DNA of 64,000 bases from Iris pallida (taxonomy: Eukaryota > Streptophyta > Magnoliopsida > Asparagales > Iridaceae). Position 1 is the first letter of the stretch. Every line of letters starts with the position of its first letter. The translations under genes were made by a program, and so were the position numbers. The notes below the pieces were generated by a model, which was given only the letters and a program-made list of their open reading frames with translations, searched no databases and had not been told where the DNA came from. Below, piece by piece: positions 23,320 to 33,921 of this stretch. The DNA is taken from positions 13,943,417-14,007,416 of the forward strand of contig JANAVB010002199.1 in assembly GCA_029216955.1 (NCBI GenBank), in the 5' to 3' direction.

Positions 23320-24198
23320 TTCTACGATGGGATGAAGAGTCACGTTGCTTCGTCCATGACAATATTTCAGAAGTAAATCCAAGAGATCTGATCCGCACAT
23401 AAGGATGAGCTCAAAGCACATCGTACGAAGATTGAGGACATGCACGGGAAGGTTCGAGGCTACGAGGACATAAAGACCGTGGCCGAGAGTTGCGGAGTAC
23501 TCAAGACCAAAGTTGTTATTTTGGAGAAGACCGTTGCGAATGATGGACCTTCGAGTAGGGAGGCACCGAGAAGGAAGGTCTCCGAGCCGAAATCCTTTAG
23601 TGGGGTGTGAGATGCCAAAGAACTGGAGAACATCCTGTAGAACATGGAGCGATACTTCATGGTGTTACACATCGATGCGAGGCCGAGAAGGTAAACATTG
23701 TTTCACTCTACCTTGCCGATGAGACTTGGGAAGATCTCAAGAAAGAGATCAAATCTCAGTTCTATCCGGAGAGTGTCGCGGCGAGGCGGAGCTTGTGGCA
23801 ACTTAAGCAGACCACCCGGCAACTTAAGCATACCGGGTGGTCAAAGAGTACACTTCAACGTTGGCAGCTCAAGAATTGCAGCGACAGAGGATGCAAGACT
23901 TGAATACCGTCATGGTAGCAGTCGAGAGGTCGTCGAATACAGTTGGAACGACAACAGTGCCGAAGCCAAGCCAATTACCACCAAGGAGAATGGTGGGGAG
24001 AGAAGGAGAGCTCTCATAAGGAGGGTCCGTTCAAGGGAATGAAGCATGAAAAGGCCCTCCCCAAACGAGTAATTTCGTGCTTTATATGTGAAAAAATTAC
24101 TATGCTCGAGATTGTAACAAGATGAGCAAACGTGCTAACGTCGTCCGAAGAGAATTATTGATACGAAGTGGAAGCGCACATGGGACGAGGAGTACGAA

Positions 24199-24600
24199 GT
24201 GGAAGTGCACATGGGAGCGTTGCGCTTACGCAATGTCGTTAAGGCCAAGTTCATTGTATCGAAGCCTCCGAGCTGGGAGCTCATGTACGTTGACGTGAGG
24301 ATCAATGACATGAGCACACGGGCGTTGGTTGATACAGGCGCCACTCGTAACTTCATCTCGGACGCAGAGGTCCGTCGCTTGGGTCTAGCATTGGAAAAAG
24401 ATTCAAGCAAGATGAATGCGGTCAATTCAGAGACGCTCTCCGTGCAAGGGGTAGCCAATAGAGTTCGCAAGAGGTGGGATATTGGTCGGATGTTGTCAAT
24501 TTCACCGCTACATTATTGGACGATTTCAAGATGATACTTGACATATATTTTCTAATCACGATGAAGGCTGTTCCGATGCCACACTTGGGAGTTGTCAGCT
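24199..24600 (+). pseudogene. retroviral-type aspartic protease remnant
   Basis: YVDVRINDMSTRALVDTGAT carries the catalytic D-T-G triad (codon at 24331), followed by RNFISDAEVRRLGL. A frameshift near 24470 moves the C-terminal part (WSDVVNFTATLLDDFKMILD) into another frame, which continues open to 25241 without a recognisable reverse transcriptase. Confidence 0.75.
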
Positions 24601-25269
24601 TTATGGAGGAAGGCTCATCGTGCATGATGAGAGTTGCACGAGGTGAGCCGTCAAAGAGGAAAGCTATCTTTACCATTCAACTCAAGGAGGATAACAAAAG
24701 GGAGATGATCTACTTGGCGGTGCTCGAGATAAATGAGGACTTCGAGGAGGAAGACTTTTCAAGCGAGATCAAGGGTGTTGCAAAGGAGTGTCCCGATGAG
24801 TCACTTCCGCGGACGGAGGTGGATCGTGCTACCAACCTGGGCACGAGTAAGAAGAAGCATATCGTGGACTGCAGGCAGACACGACAAAGATATGTGTATG
24901 AAAGTGGAGTGGCTCATGCAAGGAGTCGTTTAAGGATTGTGGTGGATATTCGGGTCAACAGAGTTGCAATAGGACTCGTATATGCGGATGTGTGGAGAAC
25001 TATGTGTCACCCACGAGATGAGATGGATCGACGATCTTATAGCCCGCTTGAGTCTCTTTTTGTGTCGAGGAGGGTACATATCACAATGAAAGATGATGCA
25101 ACGAACCAATTTGCTTCTGATTTTAAGGAAAAGATGGACAAGTCCAGAAATGGCCGCACGAGAAGCACAAAGAAGGAACGACACACGGCGACCATGTCTA
25201 CGAGAGTGGAAGTCGTTCGGAGATTCGACACTCGTCGATGAAGACGTCGACGAAACAGGTAGGAGAAAA

Positions 25270-25746
25270 TGTCATACACAAGATTTTTTGCTCCAGCGAG
25301 ATGATTTTGCAGCACATACCAAGCTAAGGCATTTAGTTGGAAGGATCTAGAATTCTTTGAAATATGGTGGAGTCCTGTTGAACTCTTATGAGGCTTCTCT
25401 TAGTTTCTATAAATTCTAGAATCTTTCCACCATGTAAATATCTAGGATCTAGAATATTCTCTATAATAATTCTTGAAATATTCTCATTCTAGAAGTTTCT
25501 TGTAAGCGCTTTGAGGTCCAAAAAATAAATGGGAGGCTCATTTACTCCTCACCATCTAAGAAGTTGTAAACTCTCTCAAGTATAGTTAAGTTTTCAATAT
25601 TTCAATCTCTCTCTTTTGCTCCAATTTTTTTATTCGTGCCTTAGTGATCTAGCTAAGCGTTCAGAGAAGACTTGCACGGGTCTTCGAGTAGGAAGTTCGT
25701 GCGCCGCAAGGAGCAAGGTGTAGGTAAAAATAGTAAGTCTGTAACA
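25270..25746 (+). repeat. 3' LTR of the gypsy derivative
   Basis: 477 bp, TGTCATACACAAG...AGTCTGTAACA. Polypurine tract immediately upstream. Many differences from the 5' LTR point to an old insertion. Confidence 0.8.
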
Positions 25747-27973
25747 ACCTGCTTGGCATTGTTGTTTTGATGGAAAGAACTACAAAGGTTGTAGCATATG
25801 GAAGAGATTATTACAGTCATAAACAATAATATTGATCATGATTTTCGAGGTTTGTGAGAAAGCAAATTATTGGGTTTCATATGCTTAACCCATACATGGA
25901 CCTCAGATGCTTTATCGGTTGGACCACTTGCCAAATTTTTTAATCCGATGCATACATGAGATCCAAACAATCAAATATAAATATAACAAACTCTTATCTC
26001 ATATTCGATCGTGGACTAAATCTTGGGTTTCACAATCTCCTCCTTCAAAGACGTGACTTTCTCATTGCAACTTGTGTAAATAGCCTTTACTCACCCTAGT
26101 GGAACCCCAAACACACTGGGTAGCTCTGATACCGTTCATTAGGCCTTGACCCAAGAGCACCATGACATGACCATGGACCTCGTGTGCATTATCACTTGAC
26201 CCACTTACCAAAATAGTTAACCCAAATACACACGCGAGACCAAAACACTCAAATATAAGCATAACAAACTCCTATCTCATATCCGATGTGGGACAAAATC
26301 TTGGGGTTTCACAATCAATACCATTTGACATACCTTGACGCATTTGTTCGGCATGTCATGACCCATGATGGGTCATGTCATGGCTAGCTTGTGGGTCGGG
26401 GTCGACAAATAGTTTCACCTAGGTGCTCCGCTTATTGAGAAAGACATCGAGCTCCCTATTGTTAGTGACGTCCACACTCCACATATTCCACCATCATATA
26501 ACATTTCCCTTAATTCAAACAAGGATCATATCTAGATCCTGTGATGATACTAAAGATGATCATGAACATATGATTCAACTATAACTACTCTTTGATCCGG
26601 TTACGAGTTGGTTTGCTCGTATATTGAGTTGGCTTGATTTCATACACCTTTCTCTAGAATAGTTATTCTTTCATCAAACATGGGAGCGGAGGATTGCGCA
26701 AGCAATATTGGAATTAGAACCAACCAGGCAACCATGCTACCATTTGGCCCCTTAGTGGGATTTTCTTTCTTTCTCTTAGAGCTTTTGGCCCTTTAGGTTT
26801 TTTTTTTTTTTGGCTCTTCGAAGCGTTTGGCCCTAAATGGGTATTTTGGCTCTTTGGAGTATTTGGTCCTGTGTGGGTATTTGTCTGGTAGAGACAGGAT
26901 AATGATGGTTGTGGATCGGACACAACATAGTAGGCAAGATCTCTCCAAGCGGGCATACATGCTCAAGTTTTGACGAGGAAGAGTGAGGCATTAGGGCTCC
27001 GATCAAGTTGGTGTAGCTTAAATTTCATGAGTAAATATTTACTGAAGATCTGGGACTAAAAAGTGAAAGTGGACAGGCATTCTCTGGAGTTCGCAATTAG
27101 GGGTTTGGAATTTTGTATTTAATTTCTGGTTAGAAAGATAACAGAAAATGATGCCTTTTTTATTACAAAAATCTACGAAGAGATAATACAACAGAAAAAG
27201 AAAATGAGCTACAATATAGATGATGATAAGACATGAGTTGGTGGAACCTGCAGACAGAAAGCTGCTTGAAGTTCCTGGATGCAGAAGTCGTGAATGGGCT
27301 TCTTAGTACTTCTCTTGCTGAGTGCTAGCAAGATCTTCATCTGGAGTTTTTTGTGGTCACTAGATATATATTCACTCCTCATAGACGGTTTCACTAATTC
27401 TCCTCTAACCCCAATGTTCTTTGAACAATTTCTTCTTAAATCTCTTGAATATGATCTTTTATCTAGGTAACAACAAATAACCCCATATTGCAACTAAATA
27501 TAAAATAGAGATCCAAACGTTTTACACGGACCTCATACATACAAGCCATGTTAAAATCCTTTACTTGATTCAGATGGTAAGATTGAACTCACATCCTCCA
27601 ACAACGTCTGTACTTCATTAAATGTGCTCCACCATGTCTTAGTCAGGCACTTATTGGTGGGGCACAACTTCCTGCCTAGTAAATATGTTTGAAATATATA
27701 CTTGTTTCTTCCTGGAAGAAATCAAAACATTGTATTTTAGGAGGTCATGGGTTCCCCAATGCTACGAGAGACTACATTTTCATGATTTTAAACATGGTGA
27801 ACCATTTTTTCGGATAATTTTTTTATTAGAGGTTGGATGTTAATTATCTCTGTATTGATTAATTTGATTTTTTTTTCCGGCGATGGGTTCATTTACCATG
27901 TCAACACCCTGGTGAGTCTGGTGCTTCAGTTATGTCTAAGTGACTGTGCTTCTTGCTCCTTTTGTATTTTCAG
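25747..27973. other. myosin intron, diverged ~150-bp direct repeats and no gene
   Basis: Two diverged copies (about 25900-26035 and 26170-26320) share ACAAACTC(T/C)TATCTCATAT..CGAT and AATCTTGGG. A palindrome ATGACCCATGATGGGTCAT lies at about 26357. Short GGCTCTT/TTTGGCCCT repeats follow at 26740-26880. No coding region is supported. Confidence 0.45.
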
Positions 27974-28072
27974 GCTGCAAGGGAAACTGGTGCTCTCCAA
28001 GCTGCAAAGAATAAGTTGGAAAAGCAAGTGGAGGAACTTACATGGCGCCTACAGCTAGAGAAACGAATAAGG
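27974..28072 (+). CDS. myosin XI exon 12 (start of coiled coil)
   Basis: Encodes [20 protein letters not shown] then [13 protein letters not shown], the conserved start of the coiled coil. Frame intact; it lies about 7.5 kb after exon 11. Confidence 0.93.
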
Positions 28073-29655
28073 GTAAGCGAAATTGAGGGACTTCTATAGG
28101 CATGCTGGGTCTACTAGATTTCTTATTTAAACTGTAATTATCTGGAGCAAACTTTCTCAAAACCTTCATGAGAAGCACTCACATAATTCATTGGGAGAAA
28201 TAGCATTCAAATTTTATGATCAAGAAATGAGGATAGCCCCCAATTTTCCAAGTTGGGTTTCCTCATCCCCAAGGGAGAGGTCCTCACACTGCCTGTTTCT
28301 GCTTTCATTCGAATTGCACAGTTGACTGTATATGGACTTCAGTTTTGTAGTCTTAGTTTCTTTTCTTAGGGATATGTTAAGGAAGCAATCTCTCTGTGTA
28401 TACTGTCACTTCCGAGAAATAATTGGCGTCCGACTCCTAACTAATGGAAGTTTTTCTAGTTTTTTTTTGTTTGTTTGTTTGTTTGAGAAAACAACTTTGA
28501 AACTTGTCTGAGGTTGTTTGGACAAGTATAGAAGAGAGGAATAGATGCACCTGTTAGGAGGGATCTTAGTGTTATTTGTCAGATCCAGGGGAAAATTTGA
28601 TCAATTAAAGAAATTGGAGGCACGAAAGACTGGGTTTGTTTTCATTCGTTCTAAAAGAATATTACATCCAGTTACATTTAGGAAGTTGAACCTGACCCAA
28701 AAGGAACTCCGTTCCATGGGAACATAATTCCAGTCTGTACATTGCTAATTATACAACACGTACAACTCGCTAGAGCCTTAGATAATATTTCCAATGCTGC
28801 ATATCAGAATTCTACCCAGACCAGAATTCTTCCCTAAGGCCATGGATCTTCTGCCGGATCAAATATATGTGACAAAGTTTTGGGATTTAGTAATACTGCA
28901 TCGCTATGTTCTCCAATTTCTTCCTTTAGAGTCCAGGTTGCGACGGATCGAAGGATCACTGATCCGAACAACCAAGATTTCACCATGGATTCTACTTTCC
29001 ATTGTTTGAATCATCTACGTTTTTGGGCTGCTCAATCTTCCCCGTGATATATCCTAATGTTGGAATTTTGATTCGATTGACAATGTATCCTAAAGCTAAT
29101 TTGATTCGGTTTAGGGTTCTTTGGTTTTGGGGATTAAGATTTCTCTTTGGCTATAATTTGAAATCCTAGTGTTGTTCTTTAACTAATTTAATTCCTAGAT
29201 TCATTGGTGTTTAGGATTATGATTTCTATTTACTATAAATAGAGATCGTAGGACTTGTTTTAAATAACTATAGATGTTCATAGGGGGAAGATAGCCACTA
29301 ATAGAAAGTGAAAAAGAAAGAGAGATTGAGGAAGATGTGGAATTGTATTTCTTGGGTCTTCTTGAGACTTAGTGGGTGTAATCTGTGGGGCTTTCTTAGT
29401 TGCTTTTGTTTGTTTGGTCTTGTATTGGGGATATGAAGTTGAGTGGTACTTGTAAAAGTCATTGTACCTTGTTTTAGTAGTAGCATTGACACTTCTCATG
29501 GTTCCTATTATTCATAATCGTTTTCTTTGTGCTTGATATTGTTATGATATTTGTGCGCTAGTTTTAATCTGAATTAGCAGGCCACTCTTATTTTCTTTGT
29601 TTTATCACAATTACATTTCTACAAAGTCTCGGGGGACTTTACTTTGTTTACCACC
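28073..29655. other. myosin intron, unresolved repeat-derived sequence
   Basis: No gene seen. The part at about 28520-28760 is a diverged copy of 31740-32000. The part at about 29040-29530 looks LTR-like (a CTATAAATAGAG TATA-type motif near 29234) but has no partner in the window. Confidence 0.35.
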
Positions 29656-29808
29656 TCTTACAAAGTTGATTAATTATTAATCTTACGCATTTATTACTTG
29701 ATGTATTTTTATTTCTAGTTAGGGTTATTGATGACATTTCATATGTTTTGTATTTCCTATAAATATTGGCCAAGAGCCCTAATAAAATTTTAGCCTCCAC
29801 TTGCAACA
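29656..29808 (+). repeat. 5' LTR of the TRIM-like element
   Basis: About 153 bp, ending TTGCAACA at 29808, directly before the primer-binding-like site. The start is eroded relative to the partner. Confidence 0.6.
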
Positions 29809-30022
29809 TGGTATCAAAATTCTAGGATCTTTCTATTTTATTCTCCTTACATGGCATCTCTCTATGTGTTCACATTATTGTGTTGGCGCTCATGTGTGCC
29901 GTTTTTTTAGACTCGATGGTTACTTCTTTGACGATATCCATGACGACATCTTCGACGGCTATGTCGGGCACGCAGATTTTATTTGAGTAAATTTGGGCAA
30001 CTTTTATGCATGATTTCTTTAT

Positions 30023-30871
30023 GGGTCCGACTATACGCACCCCACCTATTTCTAAGTTGACCCCAATTTCTAAGTTTACCCCACTAATAGAAAACTAGAC
30101 TGGACAAATTTCTAAGTCTACCCCAATTTTGGACAGAAATGCCCCTAACCCAAATGAAACATAATCCCACCCCAATCCACCATATCATTCAATTATTTCT
30201 AAGTCTACCCCAAACCCCAAACACACATTCAAATCCATCCCAACCTAACCCTAAAACTCTCCTCCTCCTCCTCCTCCACCCCATTTTCGAACCGAACTCT
30301 CCCATTTGTACGACCCTAAAATTTCGAACGAAAACGCAAAATTTTTTAGGGTTTCCATCGGCACTGTTCGACTCTGGTTTGTCGGACGGATGTCAAACTG
30401 TTCGGCTCACGACAGTCGAACTTTCCTACTATGTTCGACAACATCCTGCCGAACAGTTTGTATTTGTTCGACCATCACAGGTCGAACAGTATGGATTTGT
30501 ACGTTCGACCTGTGTATGTCGAACACTTTTAAAATGTTCGACCTGTGTATGTCGAACAGTACGAATTTGTCCGACTCGTTCAGGTCGAACAGTTCGCGAA
30601 TTTTATTTTTTTTTTCAAAATCGAAACAGCCCAATCACTACTCGAAACAAAACGTTAGTAGGGAGATCTTCTATCATTACTTTGGCCCTCCATTGTAATT
30701 TCTTTAAGCTTCAAATAATGTCTTCTAGGGTTTTTAGGTTTGAGGAAGATAGGTTGGGGTGTAGAGTTAGAAATAGAAAAAGGATAAATCAGTCATTTAA
30801 CAATACAACTTAAGTTACTCAAAAAAGTTGGGGTCAACTTAGAAATAGGTGGGGTGCGTATAGTCGGACCC
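30023..30871. mobile_element. Mutator-like non-autonomous element with perfect 44-bp TIRs
   Basis: The 44-bp ends (30023-30066 and 30828-30871, starting GGGTCCGACTATACGC) are perfect reverse complements, and both flanks carry the 9-bp target duplication TTTCTTTAT (30014-30022, 30872-30880). These are hallmarks of Mutator-like elements. There is no transposase. The interior has a CTCCTCCTCC tract, then a seven-unit palindromic array. It is nested inside the TRIM-like element. Confidence 0.93.
30366..30590. repeat. array of seven 22-bp inverted-repeat units
   Basis: Each unit is GTTCGAC, eight bases, GTCGAAC, exactly 22 bp, with at most one mismatch in an arm. Units are spaced about 30-40 bp apart and five different 8-bp cores are followed by others; two adjacent units share the core CTGTGTAT. 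Units start at 30366 and end at 30590. Confidence 0.9.
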
Positions 30872-31377
30872 TTTCTTTATATGTGAAGCTCTGACCTTAT
30901 TGAAATTATTTGTTGATATTATGTCTTGGGATATCTTTGGTAGACAGAGATTTGTTTTCTTTCGGAATTTCTTTGATACACGAATCCCCGCCTTATTTTG
31001 GGATTTTTTTCGATATCCGAAGCTCCAATATATTTCAGATATTTTTTCCCGGGATTTATTGCCTTTTCGAGGCCCAACCCACTTAATATATTTTCTTCCT
31101 GGATTTCTTGTTTTTCCGAGCCTCGACCTACTTTCAATATTTTTTTCTAGGAGTTCTTGTATTTCGTTGGATATTTCTTCCTGGATTTTTCTGTTTGTGC
31201 AACCTCAACTTTTATGCATAATTTCTGGGATTTCTTTTATTTCGGAGCCCTAACTTTATTCAGATGGTTTCTTCCGAAATTCCTTCAGAAGAAGCCTAGG
31301 CCTTCTTTTTCATATGATATCCAGTTTCTTTCTCACTCTCTCCAAGCTAGACTTGCTTTCTTCAGCTTGCGGAAGCG

Positions 31378-31550
31378 TGTTACAACGTAGATTAATTATT
31401 TTTTATGCATTTTTTATGTGATGTATTTTTTGTTTCTAGTTAGGGTTAGTGACAACATTTTCTATGTATTGTATTTCCTATAAATATTGGCCAAGAGCCC
31501 TAATAAAATTTAATGCCATTCTATTGACAATGTAGCCTCCACTTTCAACA
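31378..31550 (+). repeat. 3' LTR of the TRIM-like element
   Basis: 173 bp, TGTTACAACG...TTTCAACA, with a GCGGAAGCG purine-rich stretch just upstream. Contains a TATAAATA-type box. Confidence 0.6.
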
Positions 31551-32087
31551 CTCCCAATACCTAGTTTTCTCTTCCATAGATGTACATTCAAGTCAAATGA
31601 GACGATTACCGATAATTTTCATTATCTACTTTCATGGTGGCAATCTACAGATTTGCTGAGTCGTTGGGTTCAAAGGATTTTTTGGTGTTAGGTGAGTTTT
31701 GATTTGTGTGGGATAAAAAACTGGGATCATTTGATGCCATTGTGAAAGGAAGAGGAATACTACTTTTCTATGAAGAATCCAAGGGTATCATATGAAGAGA
31801 TTAGCGGGAAAAGGAGGAAGAAAACAAGATCAACATGCTATGGTACCTTGCTAGTTATTAGATCCATGGGGAAAAAAATTGATTTAGTAGAAAATATGTA
31901 GAAGAAAAGAGTACAAAAACTAGGGCTTTTCTTTTCATTCACTCTGAAAAAACATTATATCCAACTATATATAGGCAATTGGAAACAGACTTCTGGTCTA
32001 TGTGCTACTTGTATATCCAGTACTAGTGATTGTAAAGACATCTAACCCGAGTTACACCTTAGCGGATTAGAAAATTAAGATGCTTGC
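31551..32087. other. myosin intron, no gene seen
   Basis: Contains a diverged copy of the 28520-28760 sequence (around 31740-32000). Nothing coding. Confidence 0.4.
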
Positions 32088-33208
32088 TGTAGGAGCGTAA
32101 AAAGTGCTTAATGGACTAAGTCAAAGAAGTTGAGAACTTTACGCAATTCAAACTGAGTCAAACTCAGACTCTACGCAAGCTATACTTTACGCTGGAAGCT
32201 TTTACGTGAGAGTTATCCTCCACTTTACGCTTGGACGACAGACTGTCAGGCCGCATTTAATGCGAGTGATTTGATCTGACAGCAGGATTTTTTGACAAGA
32301 ACAGTGCACAGAAGTCGATAGGATTTGATTTATACTAAGCCCAAAGCTTGTCGTTTAGTGTGCAGATGGGCTACTTTACGCTCAATAAACTGCTTCTTTT
32401 TACGCACGATAGCTATTTCGAGCTTTTACGCTCAAAGCTATTGTGTGCGTAAAGTTTATTTGAGCTAATTTTACGCTCAAGGCTATTTTTAGCCACTTTA
32501 CGCTAGAAGCTTATTTTGGGCTATTTTTACGCCCAGTCTGCTACTTTACGCAGGGAGTATGTTTTGGGTCATTTTTACGTCCGAACTTTCCTGGCTACAT
32601 GAGAACGTGGTTTGCTTACGTGACTTTCATGCCACACTTATCGAGGAACGTGTGTACGTGCTCTTCCCATTTTGTTGAAGTAGTGGGACACGTGTCACCA
32701 TACGTAAAGATCAAAACTCTACATGGGACACGTGTCACCGTGCGTAGAGGATGATTTACATCGTGGGTGACAGTTACTCGCGTAGAGACCCGATTTTGTT
32801 GCTTTTTATGCACAAAGGGTCTAGTCTATAAATAGACTTATTTTTCAACACAGAGGAGATCAAGAGATCAATAGAGACAGGAGAGGAGATTCTGAGAAAA
32901 CTCATATTTTCAGAGTGATATTTCCAGAAGCATTTCTTCAACTTTTTCTCAAGAACAGGGTGAAGCAAAGCAAGAAAGCATTCGACTGTGCCATCAGTGC
33001 CGTTGCTCGATACCTTTCCGGTGACTTAGTTCTTCCGATTGTTCGTCTTCTTCAAGCAGTTTTCTTCATCATCATATGGTCCAAGGAACAAAGTGATCGC
33101 TCTCAGATCAGACTTCCATAGCAATACTTTCTGGAACAATTTGTACTTTTGTACTTTTTTTAGTTTTCTTTCAAAAGCCAATTTTTAGGCATTTTGTTAA
33201 ATGAAACA
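32088..33208 (+). repeat. 5' LTR of the Tat element
   Basis: TGTAGGAGCG...ATGAAACA, 1121 bp. The first ~500 bp hold about a dozen TTTACGC or GCGTAAA heptamers. The LTR is followed by TGACGACTCTGCTGGGGACG, which resembles the primer-binding region seen after Ogre/Tat 5' LTRs; the tRNA is not assigned. Confidence 0.92.
32827..32834 (+). promoter_or_regulatory. TATA box of the Tat LTR
   Basis: TATAAATA lies within the palindrome GTCTATAAATAGAC, in the middle of the LTR. The same motif is at 48752-48759 in the 3' LTR. Likely drives the sense transcript. Confidence 0.65.
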
Positions 33209-33479
33209 AAATGACGACTCTGCTGGGGACGTCCTTCTCCTCTGACGAGAAGGCAATTGCTCAATATGATGATGTGTCGGTCGGATCGACAAAGAAGACT
33301 CTGGTTGTGCACTTCGACCGACTGCCTACGAAGAAATGCTCCGAACTGGGGGTAGTACTCACTGCTCCAATGTTCAGAAATCGCGGAAGGCGCGAAAAGT
33401 TTGGATCCCTAAGTCCAAACCATCCTCGGATCTCCCTGTTGTCTCTGAAGGCAAATGAATCCTTCCTACTCCTGTTGTG

Positions 33480-33850
33480 GAGACTCCCGTCGGTGACGAG
33501 GCAGTCTCTACTTCAGTGATACGCCCTGGGCGTAAAAACCAGTCTCCCGTCTGTGACGTGGCAGACTATCAAGTTTTACGCTCTGCGCGTAAAAATCAAG
33601 TTTTACGCTCTGTGCGTAAAAATTAAACTTTACGTTCTGTGCGTAAAAACCAGTCTCCCGTCTGTGACGTGGTAGACACTCAAACTTTACGCTCTGTGCG
33701 TAAAAAGCAGTCTCCCGTCTGTGACATGGTAGACACCCAAGCTTTACGCTCCACGCGTAAAGGAAAATCTCCCGTATGTGACGTGGCAGATACTCATGTT
33801 TTGCGCTCTACGCGTAAAGGTAAATCTCCTGTCAGTGACAGAGTAGATAA
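33480..33850 (+). repeat. ~60-bp coding tandem repeats encoding LRSxRKxxSPVCDV
   Basis: About six units at the start of the internal region encode a repeated peptide such as LRSVRKKQSPVCDMVDTQ. The LRSVRK part is written as TTTACGC, five bases, GCGTAAA, a 7-bp-arm inverted repeat, so the peptide repeat and the DNA palindrome coincide. One in-frame TAA lies at about 33624-33626. It sits upstream of the gag proper. Confidence 0.75.
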
Positions 33851-33921
33851 AATTCATAATGATGCCTCTGTATCTAAAATGAATTTGCCTACACGCATAC
33901 AGCGTAAAAACATGAATTCTA

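Larger units (their letters stand above)
22284..24125 (+). pseudogene. gag remnant of the gypsy derivative
   Basis: The N-terminal part (about 22350-22510) reads like the gag start at 57115-56890 (SPKER..KREKSKE.., GSVEQRNTRLEEFY). After an insertion the frame resumes at NFYDGMKSHVASS (23318 on). The capsid core (ETWEDLKKEIKSQFYPESVA) spans about 23727-23790, and a frame-shifted zinc knuckle (CFIC ... YYARDCNKMS) lies near 24079-24128. Several frameshifts and stops make it non-functional. Confidence 0.7.
21803..25746 (+). mobile_element. Ty3/gypsy element, gag-protease derivative lacking most of pol
   Basis: Two LTRs of about 470 bp flank a ~3.0-kb internal region. A primer-binding site TGGTATCAGAGC at 22272-22283 and a polypurine tract AGGTAGGAGAAAA just before the 3' LTR set the orientation. 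The interior holds broken gag and an aspartic protease, but I find no reverse transcriptase or integrase core. A MITE-like insertion and a 314-bp tandem duplication lie in gag. Two further members of the family are in later introns of the same gene. Confidence 0.8.
29656..31550 (+). mobile_element. miniature LTR retrotransposon (TRIM-like) with nested DNA transposon
   Basis: Short LTRs at 29656-29808 and 31378-31550 share ATTAATTATT, GTTAGGGTTA and TATAAATATTGGCCAAGAGC and end in CAACA. The primer-binding-like TGGTATCAAAATTCTAGG follows the 5' LTR at 29809. Without the nested 849-bp element the interior is about 0.7 kb and encodes no Gag or Pol. The interior after 30900 is a T-rich series of diverged repeats (GGGATTT..TTTTCGAGGCCCAACC type). 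No target duplication recognised. Confidence 0.65.

Noticed and set aside
30366..30590. CRISPR-like repeat and spacer array
   Set aside because: The variable 8-bp cores lie inside the inverted arms, and the intervals between units are not constant in length. The array is internal to a DNA transposon.
30139..30813. 224-codon frame on the + strand as a gene
   Set aside because: It lies wholly inside the Mutator-like element and runs through the palindromic array. The peptide simply repeats the DNA unit, and there is no domain.
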